From Bacteroidales bacterium (GTDB lineage Bacteria > Bacteroidota > Bacteroidia > Bacteroidales > UBA932): a stretch of 64,000 nucleotides of DNA. Both the position numbers and the translations under genes were made by a program. The notes below the pieces were generated by a model. The model was not told the DNA's origin and searched no databases. It saw only the letters and a program-made list of their open reading frames with translations. The stretch covers positions 114,168 through 178,167 of the forward strand of contig SUYN01000004.1 of NCBI GenBank assembly GCA_015060405.1. Reading direction: 5' to 3'. Shown here one piece after another: positions 1-9,723 of this stretch (position 1 is its first letter; every line of letters starts with the position of its first letter).

Positions 1-363
1 TGAGAGATACCTGAAGGAGCTGCCGAAAACCTCAAGATAAATCATATCCCTGCCTCTGATCAGCCAGATGTAGAGTGCCACGAAGAATGATGTGAATATG
101 ATCTCGCACAGACACCAGAATATATACAGGGGATAATTGAAGCTCGAAGGCAGGAAGTAATATATCAGACGGGTGATGATGGAGGAGACAAGGATTATAC
201 ACGAGATGATAGTGATATGGACTCCGTACATCTGATGCATGATGAGTTCGTCGAACCCATCCGGCCTGTAGATGAGCATGAATGAGAAGAAAAAGATCGG
301 AAGAACGATGATCTGTATCAGCTGGGGCACAAACTGCCTGAAAACCTTCGGAAAATATCCCAT
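1..363 (-). CDS. N-terminal part of a multi-TM membrane protein, possibly a LytTR-family regulator (runs off the window edge)
   Basis: Open frame on the minus strand from ATG at 363 to the edge: MGYFPKVFRQFVPQLIQIIVLPIFFFSFMLIYRPDGFDELIMHQMYGVHITIISCIILVSS...; about 4 hydrophobic segments. The LytTR assignment is inferred; the DNA-binding domain is outside the window. Confidence 0.6.
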   Translation of the reverse strand, partial: MGYFPKVFRQFVPQLIQIIVLPIFFFSFMLIYRPDGFDELIMHQMYGVHITIISCIILVSSIITRLIYYFLPSSFNYPLYIFWCLCEIIFTSFFVALYIWLIRGRDMIYLEVFGSSFRYLS

Positions 364-481
364 ATTTTTGTCACAATTAAGGTGTGACAAAATTAATAAA
401 TATAATTTTTAATCCCAAATAATTGATTTTAGTCCCAAAACACCCCCGATTATAACAATTTCATCCCAACTGTCACGCAAA

Positions 482-513
482 TTTGCCAGGGGGCGGAATC
501 GAACCTACCTTTG
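482..513 (+). promoter_or_regulatory. Bacteroidota-type sigma-ABfr promoter TTTG-N20-TACCTTTG
   Basis: TTTG at 482-485, TACCTTTG at 506-513, spacer 20 nt; matches the Bacteroides TTTG/TAnnTTTG consensus. Confidence 0.7.
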
Positions 514-518
514 CATCA

Positions 519-604
519 TAAGGTAAAGATACTAAAACCTGATTCTAAGTTAAAGTACACTGTCGTCGGAGCTGTCGTGAGATAGCTCCGATTGTTTTTC
601 TTTT
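519..604 (+). ncRNA. Candidate intergenic small RNA (about 80 nt)
   Basis: Starts about 6 nt after TACCTTTG and ends at an intrinsic terminator (566-604); no ORF inside; flanking genes are on the opposite strand. Confidence 0.6.
566..604 (+). terminator. Intrinsic terminator
   Basis: TCGGAGCTGTC-GTGA-GATAGCTCCGA (11-bp stem with one G.U that pairs only in plus-strand RNA, GNRA-type loop) followed by TTGTTTTTCTTTT. Confidence 0.75.
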
Positions 605-615
605 CAGACAAGGCA

Positions 616-2112
616 TCAGAATCCCGGAAGGGAGAAGAATACAGTCGGGACAAGAAGGATGAATCCGAGGACAACCAGAAAAAGGATGAATTTCCAGATG
701 TATCTCACCCATTTTTCATATGGGATCCTTGCGACAGACAGCACAGCCATCAGTACACCGGAGCAAGGAGTGATCATGTTGGTGAATCCGTCTCCGAACT
801 GGAAAGCCAGCACAGCAGCCTGACGGGACAGACCTATCATATCGGAGAACGGAGCCATTATCGGCATTGTAACTGCCGCTTTGGCAGATGCTGAAGGTAT
901 GAAAAGGTTTATGAAGGTCTGTATTCCATACATTCCGCCAAGAGCCCCTACCCTGCCGGAGCCGTTCAAAGATCCGGCAAGCGAAGCCAGCATGGTGTCA
1001 ATGACTTCCCCTTCCCTTAATATGACAATTATTCCTGCAGCGAAACCGATGACAAGGGCTGCTGAGAATATATCCTTTGCTCCCTCCATGAAGTTCTTTG
1101 CGATGTCATCTGCAGAGTAATCAGCCGAGAATCCCGCAGCTATGGCCAGGGCCATGAAGAGGGCGCAGATCTCCGAAAGATACCATCCGTAACCCATTAC
1201 GCCCGCAACCATGAAGACAATGGTGAAAATCAGCAGGTTCAGGATGTATAACTTCGCTGATTTGAGCAGCGACAGCACTGAGAACACAACAAACAAAAAA
1301 GTTAAAACCCATAATAGCCAAGGAGTTGCAAAAGAATTCTGTCCTATATTTATAACACAGCCAGCCCCATAGCAAACAGAGAACAGGACAAGGGAAAGAG
1401 TGATCAGGACGAAGCAGATCCATGGTCTCAGACCAGCGCGGCGCGATTCTTCCGGAACATTTTCCACTTCGGCAAGGGGCTGGTCCAGAAGACTTTTCTT
1501 CCTTACGCCTGAGGCGTACCACAACACGAAGATTATGGCGACCGTCATCAGTATCACCCAGCAGAATATGCGGTACTCGATGCCGGAAAAGAGCGGCAAG
1601 GAGGCCATCTCCTGTGCTATCCCTATAGTAAATGGATTGAGCATGGCACCGGCGAACCCGACATGTGCAGCAAGGTAGACCATGAAGACTCCGACGAACT
1701 CATCATAGCCGAGGGACTTGGCCAGCGGAATCATCACAGCCACAAAGGCTATGGTCTCCTCACTCATCCCGAACACAGCGCCGAAGAGTCCGAAAAGAAG
1801 CATTACCGCTATTATTACTATGTTCCCCACCCCGGCTTTACGGACAAGGGCATATCTTTCAAGTTCACGTGCCTTGCGTATGAACCTGAATATCCCGTCA
1901 TCCACGGCCTTTGTACTGTTCACTACCCAGAATGCGCCTCCGACCACAAGCACGAAGGCTATGATGCCTGCCTGCTGGCTGAAGCCTTCATACAGCGCGG
2001 AAAAGATCTGCCACGTCTGCGGCTTGCCGCCAGGCACGAGCCACGTGGCAACGGCGCACAACAGGATGACAAAGAATATGATCACATAAGTATTGGGAAC
2101 CTTGAGCTTCAC
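616..2112 (-). CDS. YfcC family (C4-dicarboxylate/basic amino acid antiporter-like) membrane transporter
   Basis: 498 aa, MKLKVPNTYVIIFFVILLCAVATWLVPGG..., many TM segments, typical YfcC/DcuC-like motifs (GMSEETIAFVAVMIPLAKSLGYD; FINLFIPSASAKAAVTMPIMAPFSD). Confidence 0.85.
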   Translation of the reverse strand: MKLKVPNTYVIIFFVILLCAVATWLVPGGKPQTWQIFSALYEGFSQQAGIIAFVLVVGGAFWVVNSTKAVDDGIFRFIRKARELERYALVRKAGVGNIVIIAVMLLFGLFGAVFGMSEETIAFVAVMIPLAKSLGYDEFVGVFMVYLAAHVGFAGAMLNPFTIGIAQEMASLPLFSGIEYRIFCWVILMTVAIIFVLWYASGVRKKSLLDQPLAEVENVPEESRRAGLRPWICFVLITLSLVLFSVCYGAGCVINIGQNSFATPWLLWVLTFLFVVFSVLSLLKSAKLYILNLLIFTIVFMVAGVMGYGWYLSEICALFMALAIAAGFSADYSADDIAKNFMEGAKDIFSAALVIGFAAGIIVILREGEVIDTMLASLAGSLNGSGRVGALGGMYGIQTFINLFIPSASAKAAVTMPIMAPFSDMIGLSRQAAVLAFQFGDGFTNMITPCSGVLMAVLSVARIPYEKWVRYIWKFILFLVVLGFILLVPTVFFSLPGF

Positions 2113-2118
2113 TTTGAC

Positions 2119-5100
2119 TTATTTTATATTATGCTGGTAACATACTGAACTCTTGCGGCAGTCTGCAAGGTTGATCCTGTAGCCGTCCACGAACACGGTA
2201 CCGACCTTATCCAGGAAGGCGACATAATAGCATGAACCGATATACGGGTAGGTCTTGTGGACGTTTGTGATGGTGGTCCAGCAGTACTTGTCCCAGCGGT
2301 TGGTACATTTAGTCTTCGAATCGACCTTGCATCCGTTTATCTGGATGCTTTCGCCGTCAATTGTGCGTATATCCCCGATGAGTGTCGACACGTGTCTTCC
2401 AGGAATATGATAGTAACCGAGCACGTTCAGCATGGTTGCCGCCTGTACCGGTATTATATCTGCTCCTACGTCGTCAAGACCGTAACAGTTGATCTTTGAA
2501 TCGACGACATTGCAATTCTCTATGAAGGTGTTGCTGCTTACAAATCCTATCAGTCCTCCGACCTCTCCATGTGGATAGAAGGACTTGCTGGCTATCACCG
2601 CATAATCCATATACTGGAAAGAACCTGTGAACATCTCGTCAATGAAGACTTCATAGTTCTCTATATAGGACCTCTCGACCTTACAATCCGATATGCGTGA
2701 ATCATCTGCACTTAGATTGGATATGAGTGTACCTATCTTCTGCACGCCAAAGACCTTGCAGTCGTATGCATTCACCTTTTCCATCTTGTATGACTTGCCT
2801 GATGCATTTGCACACACTATCGCCGCCTCAGCAGTGGAGTTCTCCTCGACTTCGGTATGCGTGCCGATCACACAGCAGTTGCGGAAATTTACATTTCTAT
2901 GCTCAGTGGTCTCATTGGCTCCGAGTATGAAGGCGGTAGCCCTCGAGTTGAACTGGCATATAGCGAGATTATGGATTGTCTTTCCGTTTCCTTCGAGCAG
3001 CTGCACTCTCTTGAACGGAGGGAAAAGATTGTCGTCCTTGCTCTCATTATAGGCATCAGCGAAGTTTGCCGGAATGTTGAACATTCCGTCATATCCCTGG
3101 CCGTTCATATCCACATCAGATGCAAGATACAGAGCTCCCGGGGTCTCAGTCACTCCCCGAAGACCTATCAGGTCAGACGGAGCATAGACCATATAGTTAG
3201 CTTCACCCGGCTTCACATTTCCATCGTAGTCCGGATCGGCCTTCAACGGAGTGACTGCAGTGATTCCGTCCCATTTCGGCACAAATTCCTTGAACTGGGT
3301 CTCGACCTGATAGTTTCCGTATCTGACACGACCTCTCCAGTAGACCTGACCGCCGATAAGGTCCTCATATTCAGATGGAAGTTCATCACTGAACACACTC
3401 CTATATGTGTTGACATATCTTCCTGTAGTATTACGGGCCTTGTCATCCCGGCCTTCTCCTTTAGGCACAATCAAAGTGGCGTCATCCGCATAACAGAGCA
3501 CAAAGGAAACCTTTTCATTTCTGTCATAACCGCTGAGAGTGCCTACCATGCGGCCTGAATGCAGTTCCTCCGACTGCATATATGCGGTGATCCGGCATCC
3601 CTGAAGGTCACATCTGTAGAGATTTACATCCACTTCTTCGGAGCGGTCATTATCCTTGCTGCGGCCTATATATCCGATGAGTCCACCGGCCTGACCCGAA
3701 ACACCTTTCTTATATGTGGTCGCAACATTTACGGATGTAAGGTCGCAATCATTAATGGAGACATCACCGCCATAGACTGCACCTACGAGGCCTCCCACCC
3801 TACATGGTGCCGAGACCTCCGAATCAGTAACCTTTATATTCTTCAAGGTCAGGTCACCTGTCGACTTACCGACCAGGACTCCTGTACCTGACTGGTTCTC
3901 AGACTCCTGTCCGACTATGACATTCTCTATGAGCATGTTGGTAGCTTCAAAACCCCTCACATCAGCAAAGAGGCCGGCGGCTGAAGGCATCTCCATATTA
4001 TATATCTTCCTTACCCCCTGAGGATTGACCTTATAATCGACCGGAACGCTTTCGCCTGCATATATGCCCGCATCAATGCATATGTCTTCGAAGACAGCCG
4101 TTCCGCCCATATCCCTTGCTATGTAAGAAGGAAGAAGGCTCATATCCATATCGTTGCATATGTGGTACCTGGCCCCTTTCTGCCCTCCACCGGCGAGAAG
4201 GGAGGCGAATTCACTGACTGATGAGATATGTATCCATCCGTCTTTCGAAGGAGTAGAAGGAAGCACATCGCCGCTCACCCCCTTCCATATCAGCTTGTCA
4301 CCGTCGAATATCAGGGAAGTCACCATTCCAGCTTCTATGGTAATGACATCATCGACTCTGCTGCCGACTTTATTGCCCTGACGGTCAGTCATCGTCATGG
4401 TGACATCCACTTTGCAGGAGCCGTCTGTCGGAAGATAGCCGGATCCGGCACGGATGAATCGGGGATCATCATTATATGCCTCGTGTCCGGCAAAGCAGGA
4501 AGCATCATCCTTAAGCACATAAACAGCCTTGCCCTCAGACTGAGAGCCTTCTTCAGGACAAGGGATCTTATCTGCCAGGCCCTCAACAGTCATTTCGATT
4601 TCAGTCACATCGTCTTCAGCAAGCCTTTCCTTTGTGAAGACGAAATCTATCCTGGCTACATTGCGTTTCATTCTGATCTCAGACGGCATACCATCTGGAT
4701 ATGAGAATCTTGCAACGCCTGTGTAGGAATCGAACGAGGCCAGATCATCTGCCTTGAACCTGTCAGGATACTTCACTGAAGCACCCTCCTTGAGGCTGCC
4801 CGGCCTTACTGTGTAGACAGAACCTGAACTCTTCTGAGCCCAGAGATGAAGTTCATAGGAGGCACCCTCCTTGAAGGGTATGTCGATTCCCTTCTCGACG
4901 ACACCATCCTTGACTTTATAGGAATATGTGCGGACGTCACGTGAGCCTGATTCGCTGACATCAATCATCAGTCTGTCCACAGCAGGCAGATCCGTAAGAG
5001 CCCGCTCAGGCATATCCTCATCAAGGAAGGTCACATTGAACAATCCGAGAACATCAGGCTCCTGTCCCTCACGTCCGTTGCATGACAGGAGGGCAAAAAC

Positions 5101-5136
5101 GAAGGGAAGAACATAGATAAGTACAGGTCGTTTCAT
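2119..5136 (-). CDS. Large surface lipoprotein, fimbrillin-like N-terminus plus GLUG-motif beta-helix-like repeats
   Basis: 1005 aa; signal peptide with lipobox LLSC-NGRE; repeated GGLVG / GGLIGYIG / GGLIGFVS motifs with regularly spaced INDC/IENC strands. Confidence 0.6.
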   Translation of the reverse strand: MKRPVLIYVLPFVFALLSCNGREGQEPDVLGLFNVTFLDEDMPERALTDLPAVDRLMIDVSESGSRDVRTYSYKVKDGVVEKGIDIPFKEGASYELHLWAQKSSGSVYTVRPGSLKEGASVKYPDRFKADDLASFDSYTGVARFSYPDGMPSEIRMKRNVARIDFVFTKERLAEDDVTEIEMTVEGLADKIPCPEEGSQSEGKAVYVLKDDASCFAGHEAYNDDPRFIRAGSGYLPTDGSCKVDVTMTMTDRQGNKVGSRVDDVITIEAGMVTSLIFDGDKLIWKGVSGDVLPSTPSKDGWIHISSVSEFASLLAGGGQKGARYHICNDMDMSLLPSYIARDMGGTAVFEDICIDAGIYAGESVPVDYKVNPQGVRKIYNMEMPSAAGLFADVRGFEATNMLIENVIVGQESENQSGTGVLVGKSTGDLTLKNIKVTDSEVSAPCRVGGLVGAVYGGDVSINDCDLTSVNVATTYKKGVSGQAGGLIGYIGRSKDNDRSEEVDVNLYRCDLQGCRITAYMQSEELHSGRMVGTLSGYDRNEKVSFVLCYADDATLIVPKGEGRDDKARNTTGRYVNTYRSVFSDELPSEYEDLIGGQVYWRGRVRYGNYQVETQFKEFVPKWDGITAVTPLKADPDYDGNVKPGEANYMVYAPSDLIGLRGVTETPGALYLASDVDMNGQGYDGMFNIPANFADAYNESKDDNLFPPFKRVQLLEGNGKTIHNLAICQFNSRATAFILGANETTEHRNVNFRNCCVIGTHTEVEENSTAEAAIVCANASGKSYKMEKVNAYDCKVFGVQKIGTLISNLSADDSRISDCKVERSYIENYEVFIDEMFTGSFQYMDYAVIASKSFYPHGEVGGLIGFVSSNTFIENCNVVDSKINCYGLDDVGADIIPVQAATMLNVLGYYHIPGRHVSTLIGDIRTIDGESIQINGCKVDSKTKCTNRWDKYCWTTITNVHKTYPYIGSCYYVAFLDKVGTVFVDGYRINLADCRKSSVCYQHNIK

Positions 5137-5149
5137 ATCAAATGCATTT

Positions 5150-6490
5150 TTATTGATGCACGGCAGACTGAAGCACTTCAGTCAATGTCGGGTGTGTGTG
5201 TATTATGCTCCGGAACTGCTCCAAGGTCGTTTTACGGCTTATCAGGGCGCAGGCTTCCTGAATTATGTCAGATGAATGCGGGCCGAAGAGATGGCATCCG
5301 AGTACCAGAGAGGTTTCTTCCTCGACGACAACCTTGCAGAATCCGTCTGTCTCTCCCATGGTGACTGCCTTTCCATTGGCTCTGAAGAAGGATTTCAGAC
5401 ACCTGACCTTGACTCCGGCTTCCTTGCATTCGTCTTCCGTCATGCCGACAGAGGCGGCTTCAGGAGAAGTGAACACTGCCGCAGGCATGACAGACAGGTC
5501 TATGCTGTTCTTCAGACCCATTATGTGGTCAAGCGCCACGAGCCCCTGGAAGATTGCAGCATGGGCAAGCATCATCTTTCCGTTCACATCGCCGACAGCA
5601 TAGATATGAGGCTGGCTTGTCTGCATGAAGTCATTCACGGCTATTCCTTTAGGTGTGAATTCGACGCCGGCTGCTGCGAGATTCAGAGAATCCACATTCG
5701 CCTTTCGGCCTACAGCCATGAGGACCTTGTCGGCGACAACTGTTTCCTGCTTTCCTTTCCGAAGGAAATTCACCCTATACTCTTCCCCATCCTGCTCTAT
5801 GGACAGGACCTGAGACTGGGTGCTGATGGTTATGCCTTTCTTTCCAAGGCTCTGCTTGAGTCTCTTTGAAAGGTCAGAATCAAAACGAGGCAGGATTTCC
5901 TTGCAGTACTCGAGCACCGTCACCTCACTTGAGAAGCTGTTGAACACAGAGGCGAACTCAAGGCCGATGACACCTCCTCCGATGACGCAAAGCCTGTCTG
6001 GAACACGTTCTACATCAAGGATTTCCCTTGATGTAAGGACACCGGGAAGATCGTTTCCCGGAACCGGCAGTGAAGCAGATACAGAGCCTGTAGCCACTAT
6101 TATGTGGTCGGCAGTATATTCTTCTTCACCGACAACTACTGTGTGAGGATCCTTGAATGAGGCCTTGCCTCTGACGAGAGTTATGAGCTTATGGGAAAGG
6201 AGGCTTTCGACTCCTCCCCTGAGCTGTTCCACAACATCATTCTTACGGGCGACGACCTTGGCAAAGTCAAATCCATAAGAGAGCCCGGTCACCCCGAAAC
6301 TCTCCGCTTCCCCCATCTGTTCCAGCAGTTGCGCACTCCTGCAGAAGGACTTCGTAGGTATGCATCCTTCATTCAGACAGGTTCCTCCGACAGGTCCTGA
6401 CTCGACAAGAACCACTTCAACTCCTCTTCCGGCAGCAGCAAGGGCGGTCTCATAACCGCCCGGGCCGGCTCCGATAATCAATATCTTCAT
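5150..6490 (-). CDS. lpdA: Dihydrolipoyl dehydrogenase
   Basis: 446 aa, GAGPGGYETALAAAGRG and redox-active GGTCLNEGCIPTK motif; adjacent to gcv genes. Confidence 0.95.
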   Translation of the reverse strand: MKILIIGAGPGGYETALAAAGRGVEVVLVESGPVGGTCLNEGCIPTKSFCRSAQLLEQMGEAESFGVTGLSYGFDFAKVVARKNDVVEQLRGGVESLLSHKLITLVRGKASFKDPHTVVVGEEEYTADHIIVATGSVSASLPVPGNDLPGVLTSREILDVERVPDRLCVIGGGVIGLEFASVFNSFSSEVTVLEYCKEILPRFDSDLSKRLKQSLGKKGITISTQSQVLSIEQDGEEYRVNFLRKGKQETVVADKVLMAVGRKANVDSLNLAAAGVEFTPKGIAVNDFMQTSQPHIYAVGDVNGKMMLAHAAIFQGLVALDHIMGLKNSIDLSVMPAAVFTSPEAASVGMTEDECKEAGVKVRCLKSFFRANGKAVTMGETDGFCKVVVEEETSLVLGCHLFGPHSSDIIQEACALISRKTTLEQFRSIIHTHPTLTEVLQSAVHQ

Positions 6491-6509
6491 TTTTTTCTGT
6501 TCAGCGATG

Positions 6510-7967
6510 TTAATTGATATCCTTATACTTCAGGACAGGCTGACGGGCAGCCGTGGTCTCGTCCAGACGGCGTACCGGCGTCGTGTGAGGAGCAGTCTTC
6601 AGCGAATCCGGATCCTCCGACGCTTCCCTGGCTATATGTTTCATGATGTCGATGAAACCGTCAAGGGTCTCCTTCGATTCCGTCTCCGTAGGCTCTATCA
6701 TGATAGCCTGATGGAACAGAAGAGGGAAATATATGGTAGGAGCATGGAATCCATAGTCCAGAAGCCTCTTGGCCACATCAAGAGTAGTCACTCCGGTCGT
6801 CTGGTCGGCAAGTCCGTCAAAGACGAACTCATGCTTGCAGACAGACGGGATAGGAAGCTTGAAGCAGTCCTTGAGCGATTCCTTGATGTAGTTGGCCGCA
6901 AGCACGGCAAGAGGACCGACCATCTTCACATTCTGCCTTCCGAGCATGAGGATGTAGGTATATGCCCTGAGTATCACTCCGAAATTGCCCATGAAACCGG
7001 ATATGCGTCCGCACGATCCGCCGTTTTCATTCACGAGGTCAAGGGTGCCGTCTTCAAGTTCCACGACTCGCGGCCAAGGAAGGTGCTTCACAAGATGAGC
7101 CGCGACGCCGACAGGGCCGGAACCCGGACCGCCGCCGCCGTGAGGTGTCGAGAACGACTTATGGAGATTGAGGTGGAGGACATCAAAGCCCATATCGCCA
7201 GGACGTACCTTGCCGATGAGAGGATTCATGTTCGCTCCATCATAGTAAAGCAGACCGCCGCATTCGTGGACGAGCGCAGCAATCTCCTTTATGTCCTTCT
7301 CGAAAAGGCCCAGAGTGTTGGGGTTGGTCATCATGATGCCGGCAATCGTATCGTCCAGAAGCGGCTTGAGGTCTTCCACATCGACCAGACCGTTTTCCTT
7401 TGACTTCACCTGAACTATGTCAAGGCCGCAGACAGCAGCCGAAGCTGGATTGGTTCCGTGGGCGCTGTCAGGAACAATGATCCTTGTACGCTTGAGGTCG
7501 CCGCGCGAGATGTGATACTGACGGATGACCATGAGGCCTGTGAGTTCTCCATGCGCACCCGCGAAAGGATTCAGGGTGAACTCCGCCATGCCAGTGATCT
7601 CACTGAGGGACCGTGCCAGTTCGCGATACACTTCAAGCGCACCCTGGACTGTCCTTGCCGGCTGAAGAGGATGCAGTCCGGAAAATCCCGGGTGTGCTGC
7701 AATCTCCTCATTGATCTTAGGGTTGTACTTCATCGTGCAGCTTCCCAGAGGATAGAATCCTGAATCGACTCCGAAGTTCATTTGGGAAAGGTTGGTATAG
7801 TGACGCACTACATCGAGCTCGCTCACCTGCGGAAGCTCAGGAGCCTCTTCACGAAGAAGAACTGCAGGGAGTTCATCAAGACCGGCAGTCCATTTACGTA
7901 CAGGAAGCGAACAGCCTCGTCTGCCCTCTTTCGAAAGGTCAAATATAAGTTTGTCGTAATATTTCAT
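6510..7967 (-). CDS. gcvPB: Glycine dehydrogenase (decarboxylating) subunit 2
   Basis: 485 aa, [21 protein letters not shown] and [24 protein letters not shown] (PLP lysine). Confidence 0.95.
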   Translation of the reverse strand: MKYYDKLIFDLSKEGRRGCSLPVRKWTAGLDELPAVLLREEAPELPQVSELDVVRHYTNLSQMNFGVDSGFYPLGSCTMKYNPKINEEIAAHPGFSGLHPLQPARTVQGALEVYRELARSLSEITGMAEFTLNPFAGAHGELTGLMVIRQYHISRGDLKRTRIIVPDSAHGTNPASAAVCGLDIVQVKSKENGLVDVEDLKPLLDDTIAGIMMTNPNTLGLFEKDIKEIAALVHECGGLLYYDGANMNPLIGKVRPGDMGFDVLHLNLHKSFSTPHGGGGPGSGPVGVAAHLVKHLPWPRVVELEDGTLDLVNENGGSCGRISGFMGNFGVILRAYTYILMLGRQNVKMVGPLAVLAANYIKESLKDCFKLPIPSVCKHEFVFDGLADQTTGVTTLDVAKRLLDYGFHAPTIYFPLLFHQAIMIEPTETESKETLDGFIDIMKHIAREASEDPDSLKTAPHTTPVRRLDETTAARQPVLKYKDIN

Positions 7968-7969
7968 GG

Positions 7970-9307
7970 CTACTCTTCCTTTTTGAACGAACTTCTCAGG
8001 ACATTGACGACATCGTCGACATCCTCCTTTGAAATCTTTTCGGTTACACAGAAATTGACCAGACCGGGTCCGACCTCCACGGCTCCGAAGATGCCGAATT
8101 TTGCGAGAGCCGCCTGTATGTCGGCAGCAGGAACCTCCGCATGAAGGGTAAACTCCTTCAGGAACGGCTTGTCAAATGCCTTGGAGAAGAGCCCCGTCCC
8201 AATGAGTTCGTCATGAAGGTAGTGGGCTCCTCCATAGGAAGCCTCATTCACTTCCCTCAAGCCCTGAGGGCCCATAAGTGACATATATACTGTCACATAA
8301 AGGGCCATGAGAGACTGGTTCGAGCATATATTGCTGGTAGCCTTCTCACGACGGATATGCTGTTCACGTGCCTGGAGTGTAAGCACATACGCACGTTTGC
8401 CGTCCACATCCCTTGTCGCACCGACGATTCTTCCTGGAAGTTTGCGGACATGCTCCTTGGTACATGCAAGGAAACCCACATAAGGTCCGCCGAAGCACAT
8501 CGGAATGCCTAATGACTGGGCATCACCGCAGGCAATGTCGGCTCCCCATTGTGCCGGAGTCCTGATCACCGCCAGAGACGACGGGTCAGAGTAGACGATG
8601 AAGAGTCCTTTCTGGGCATGGACCGCATCGGCAAATCCCGTCATGTCCTCTATGATTCCGTATCTGTTGATTCCAGGAACCAGCACACCAGCCACGTCAC
8701 CTGCAGCAAGTTCTGCAACAAGAGCACCGTATGAAGTCACACCGTCGACGCATGGAACCATGGTGATACCGATACCGTTGAATCCGGCGTATGTACGAAC
8801 CACCTCGATCACCGACGGGAGCAGGCCCTCCGAAAGAAGCACACGGGTCTTCTTCTTTGTGGAAGCCATAGCCATCATCACAGCCTCTGCAGCCGCAGTC
8901 GCGCCATCATACATAGACGCATTGGTCACATCCATGCCCGTAAGCCCGGTAATCATTGACTGATATTCGAAGATATAGCGGAGAGTTCCCTGAGAGACCT
9001 CAGGCTGATATGGAGTGTAGGCAGTCAGGAACTCGGATCTGGAAATGATGTGCGGAATGACGGCCGGAGAATAATGGTCATAAGCTCCAAGGCCGCAGAG
9101 ACACATCATCTTATGGTTCCTTGACGCCAGATTGTCGAAATACTGACGGACCTCATGCTCGGACAAGGCATCCGGGAGGTCATACTCTTCACGGTAGATG
9201 ACATCCTGAGGGACATCGGAGTAGAGATCGTCAAGCGACTCTGCTCCGATGCGGTCAAGCATCTGTCTTACATCATCTTCCGTATGAGGGAAATATGCGA
9301 AAGCCAT
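7970..9307 (-). CDS. gcvPA: Glycine dehydrogenase (decarboxylating) subunit 1
   Basis: 445 aa, [21 protein letters not shown]...[27 protein letters not shown]; typical GcvPA. Confidence 0.95.
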   Translation of the reverse strand: MAFAYFPHTEDDVRQMLDRIGAESLDDLYSDVPQDVIYREEYDLPDALSEHEVRQYFDNLASRNHKMMCLCGLGAYDHYSPAVIPHIISRSEFLTAYTPYQPEVSQGTLRYIFEYQSMITGLTGMDVTNASMYDGATAAAEAVMMAMASTKKKTRVLLSEGLLPSVIEVVRTYAGFNGIGITMVPCVDGVTSYGALVAELAAGDVAGVLVPGINRYGIIEDMTGFADAVHAQKGLFIVYSDPSSLAVIRTPAQWGADIACGDAQSLGIPMCFGGPYVGFLACTKEHVRKLPGRIVGATRDVDGKRAYVLTLQAREQHIRREKATSNICSNQSLMALYVTVYMSLMGPQGLREVNEASYGGAHYLHDELIGTGLFSKAFDKPFLKEFTLHAEVPAADIQAALAKFGIFGAVEVGPGLVNFCVTEKISKEDVDDVVNVLRSSFKKEE

Positions 9308-9318
9308 AGTGCGGGAAA

Positions 9319-9714
9319 TTATGCTTCAGCACACATTGCCTCATATGCTGCTGCATCCATAAGGCCCTCAAGCTCTGACCGGTCAGTCATCTTCACCTTG
9401 ATGATCCAGTTGGCGAAAGCATCCTCGTTGAGAAGTTCAGGAGCATCCTCCAGTTCCTCGTTAACTTCGATGACCGTACCTGACACCGGGCTATAAAGGT
9501 CGCTTGCCGCCTTCACGCTCTCGACTGCACCGAACTCGTCTCCTGCTTCGAGCTCGTCATCAACCTCAGGCATATCTACATACGAGAGGTCACCCATAGA
9601 GTGCTGTGCATAATCCGTGATACCGATGACTGCCACATCACCTTCCACCTTTACCCATTCATGTGACTCGCTGTAATAGAGTCCTTCAACTGTCTTTGCC
9701 ATAATCTGTGTCAT
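9319..9714 (-). CDS. gcvH: Glycine cleavage system H protein
   Basis: 131 aa, lipoylation motif GAVESVKAASDLYSPVSG. Confidence 0.95.
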   Translation of the reverse strand: MTQIMAKTVEGLYYSESHEWVKVEGDVAVIGITDYAQHSMGDLSYVDMPEVDDELEAGDEFGAVESVKAASDLYSPVSGTVIEVNEELEDAPELLNEDAFANWIIKVKMTDRSELEGLMDAAAYEAMCAEA

Positions 9715-9723
9715 TTAAATATG

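Noticed and set aside
484-520. tRNA 3'-end remnant (reverse complement contains GGTTCGATTCCGCCCCCTGGC)
   Set aside because: T-stem does not pair well, no acceptor partner or proper anticodon arm; the stretch is better explained as the spacer of a TTTG-N20-TACCTTTG promoter on the other strand.
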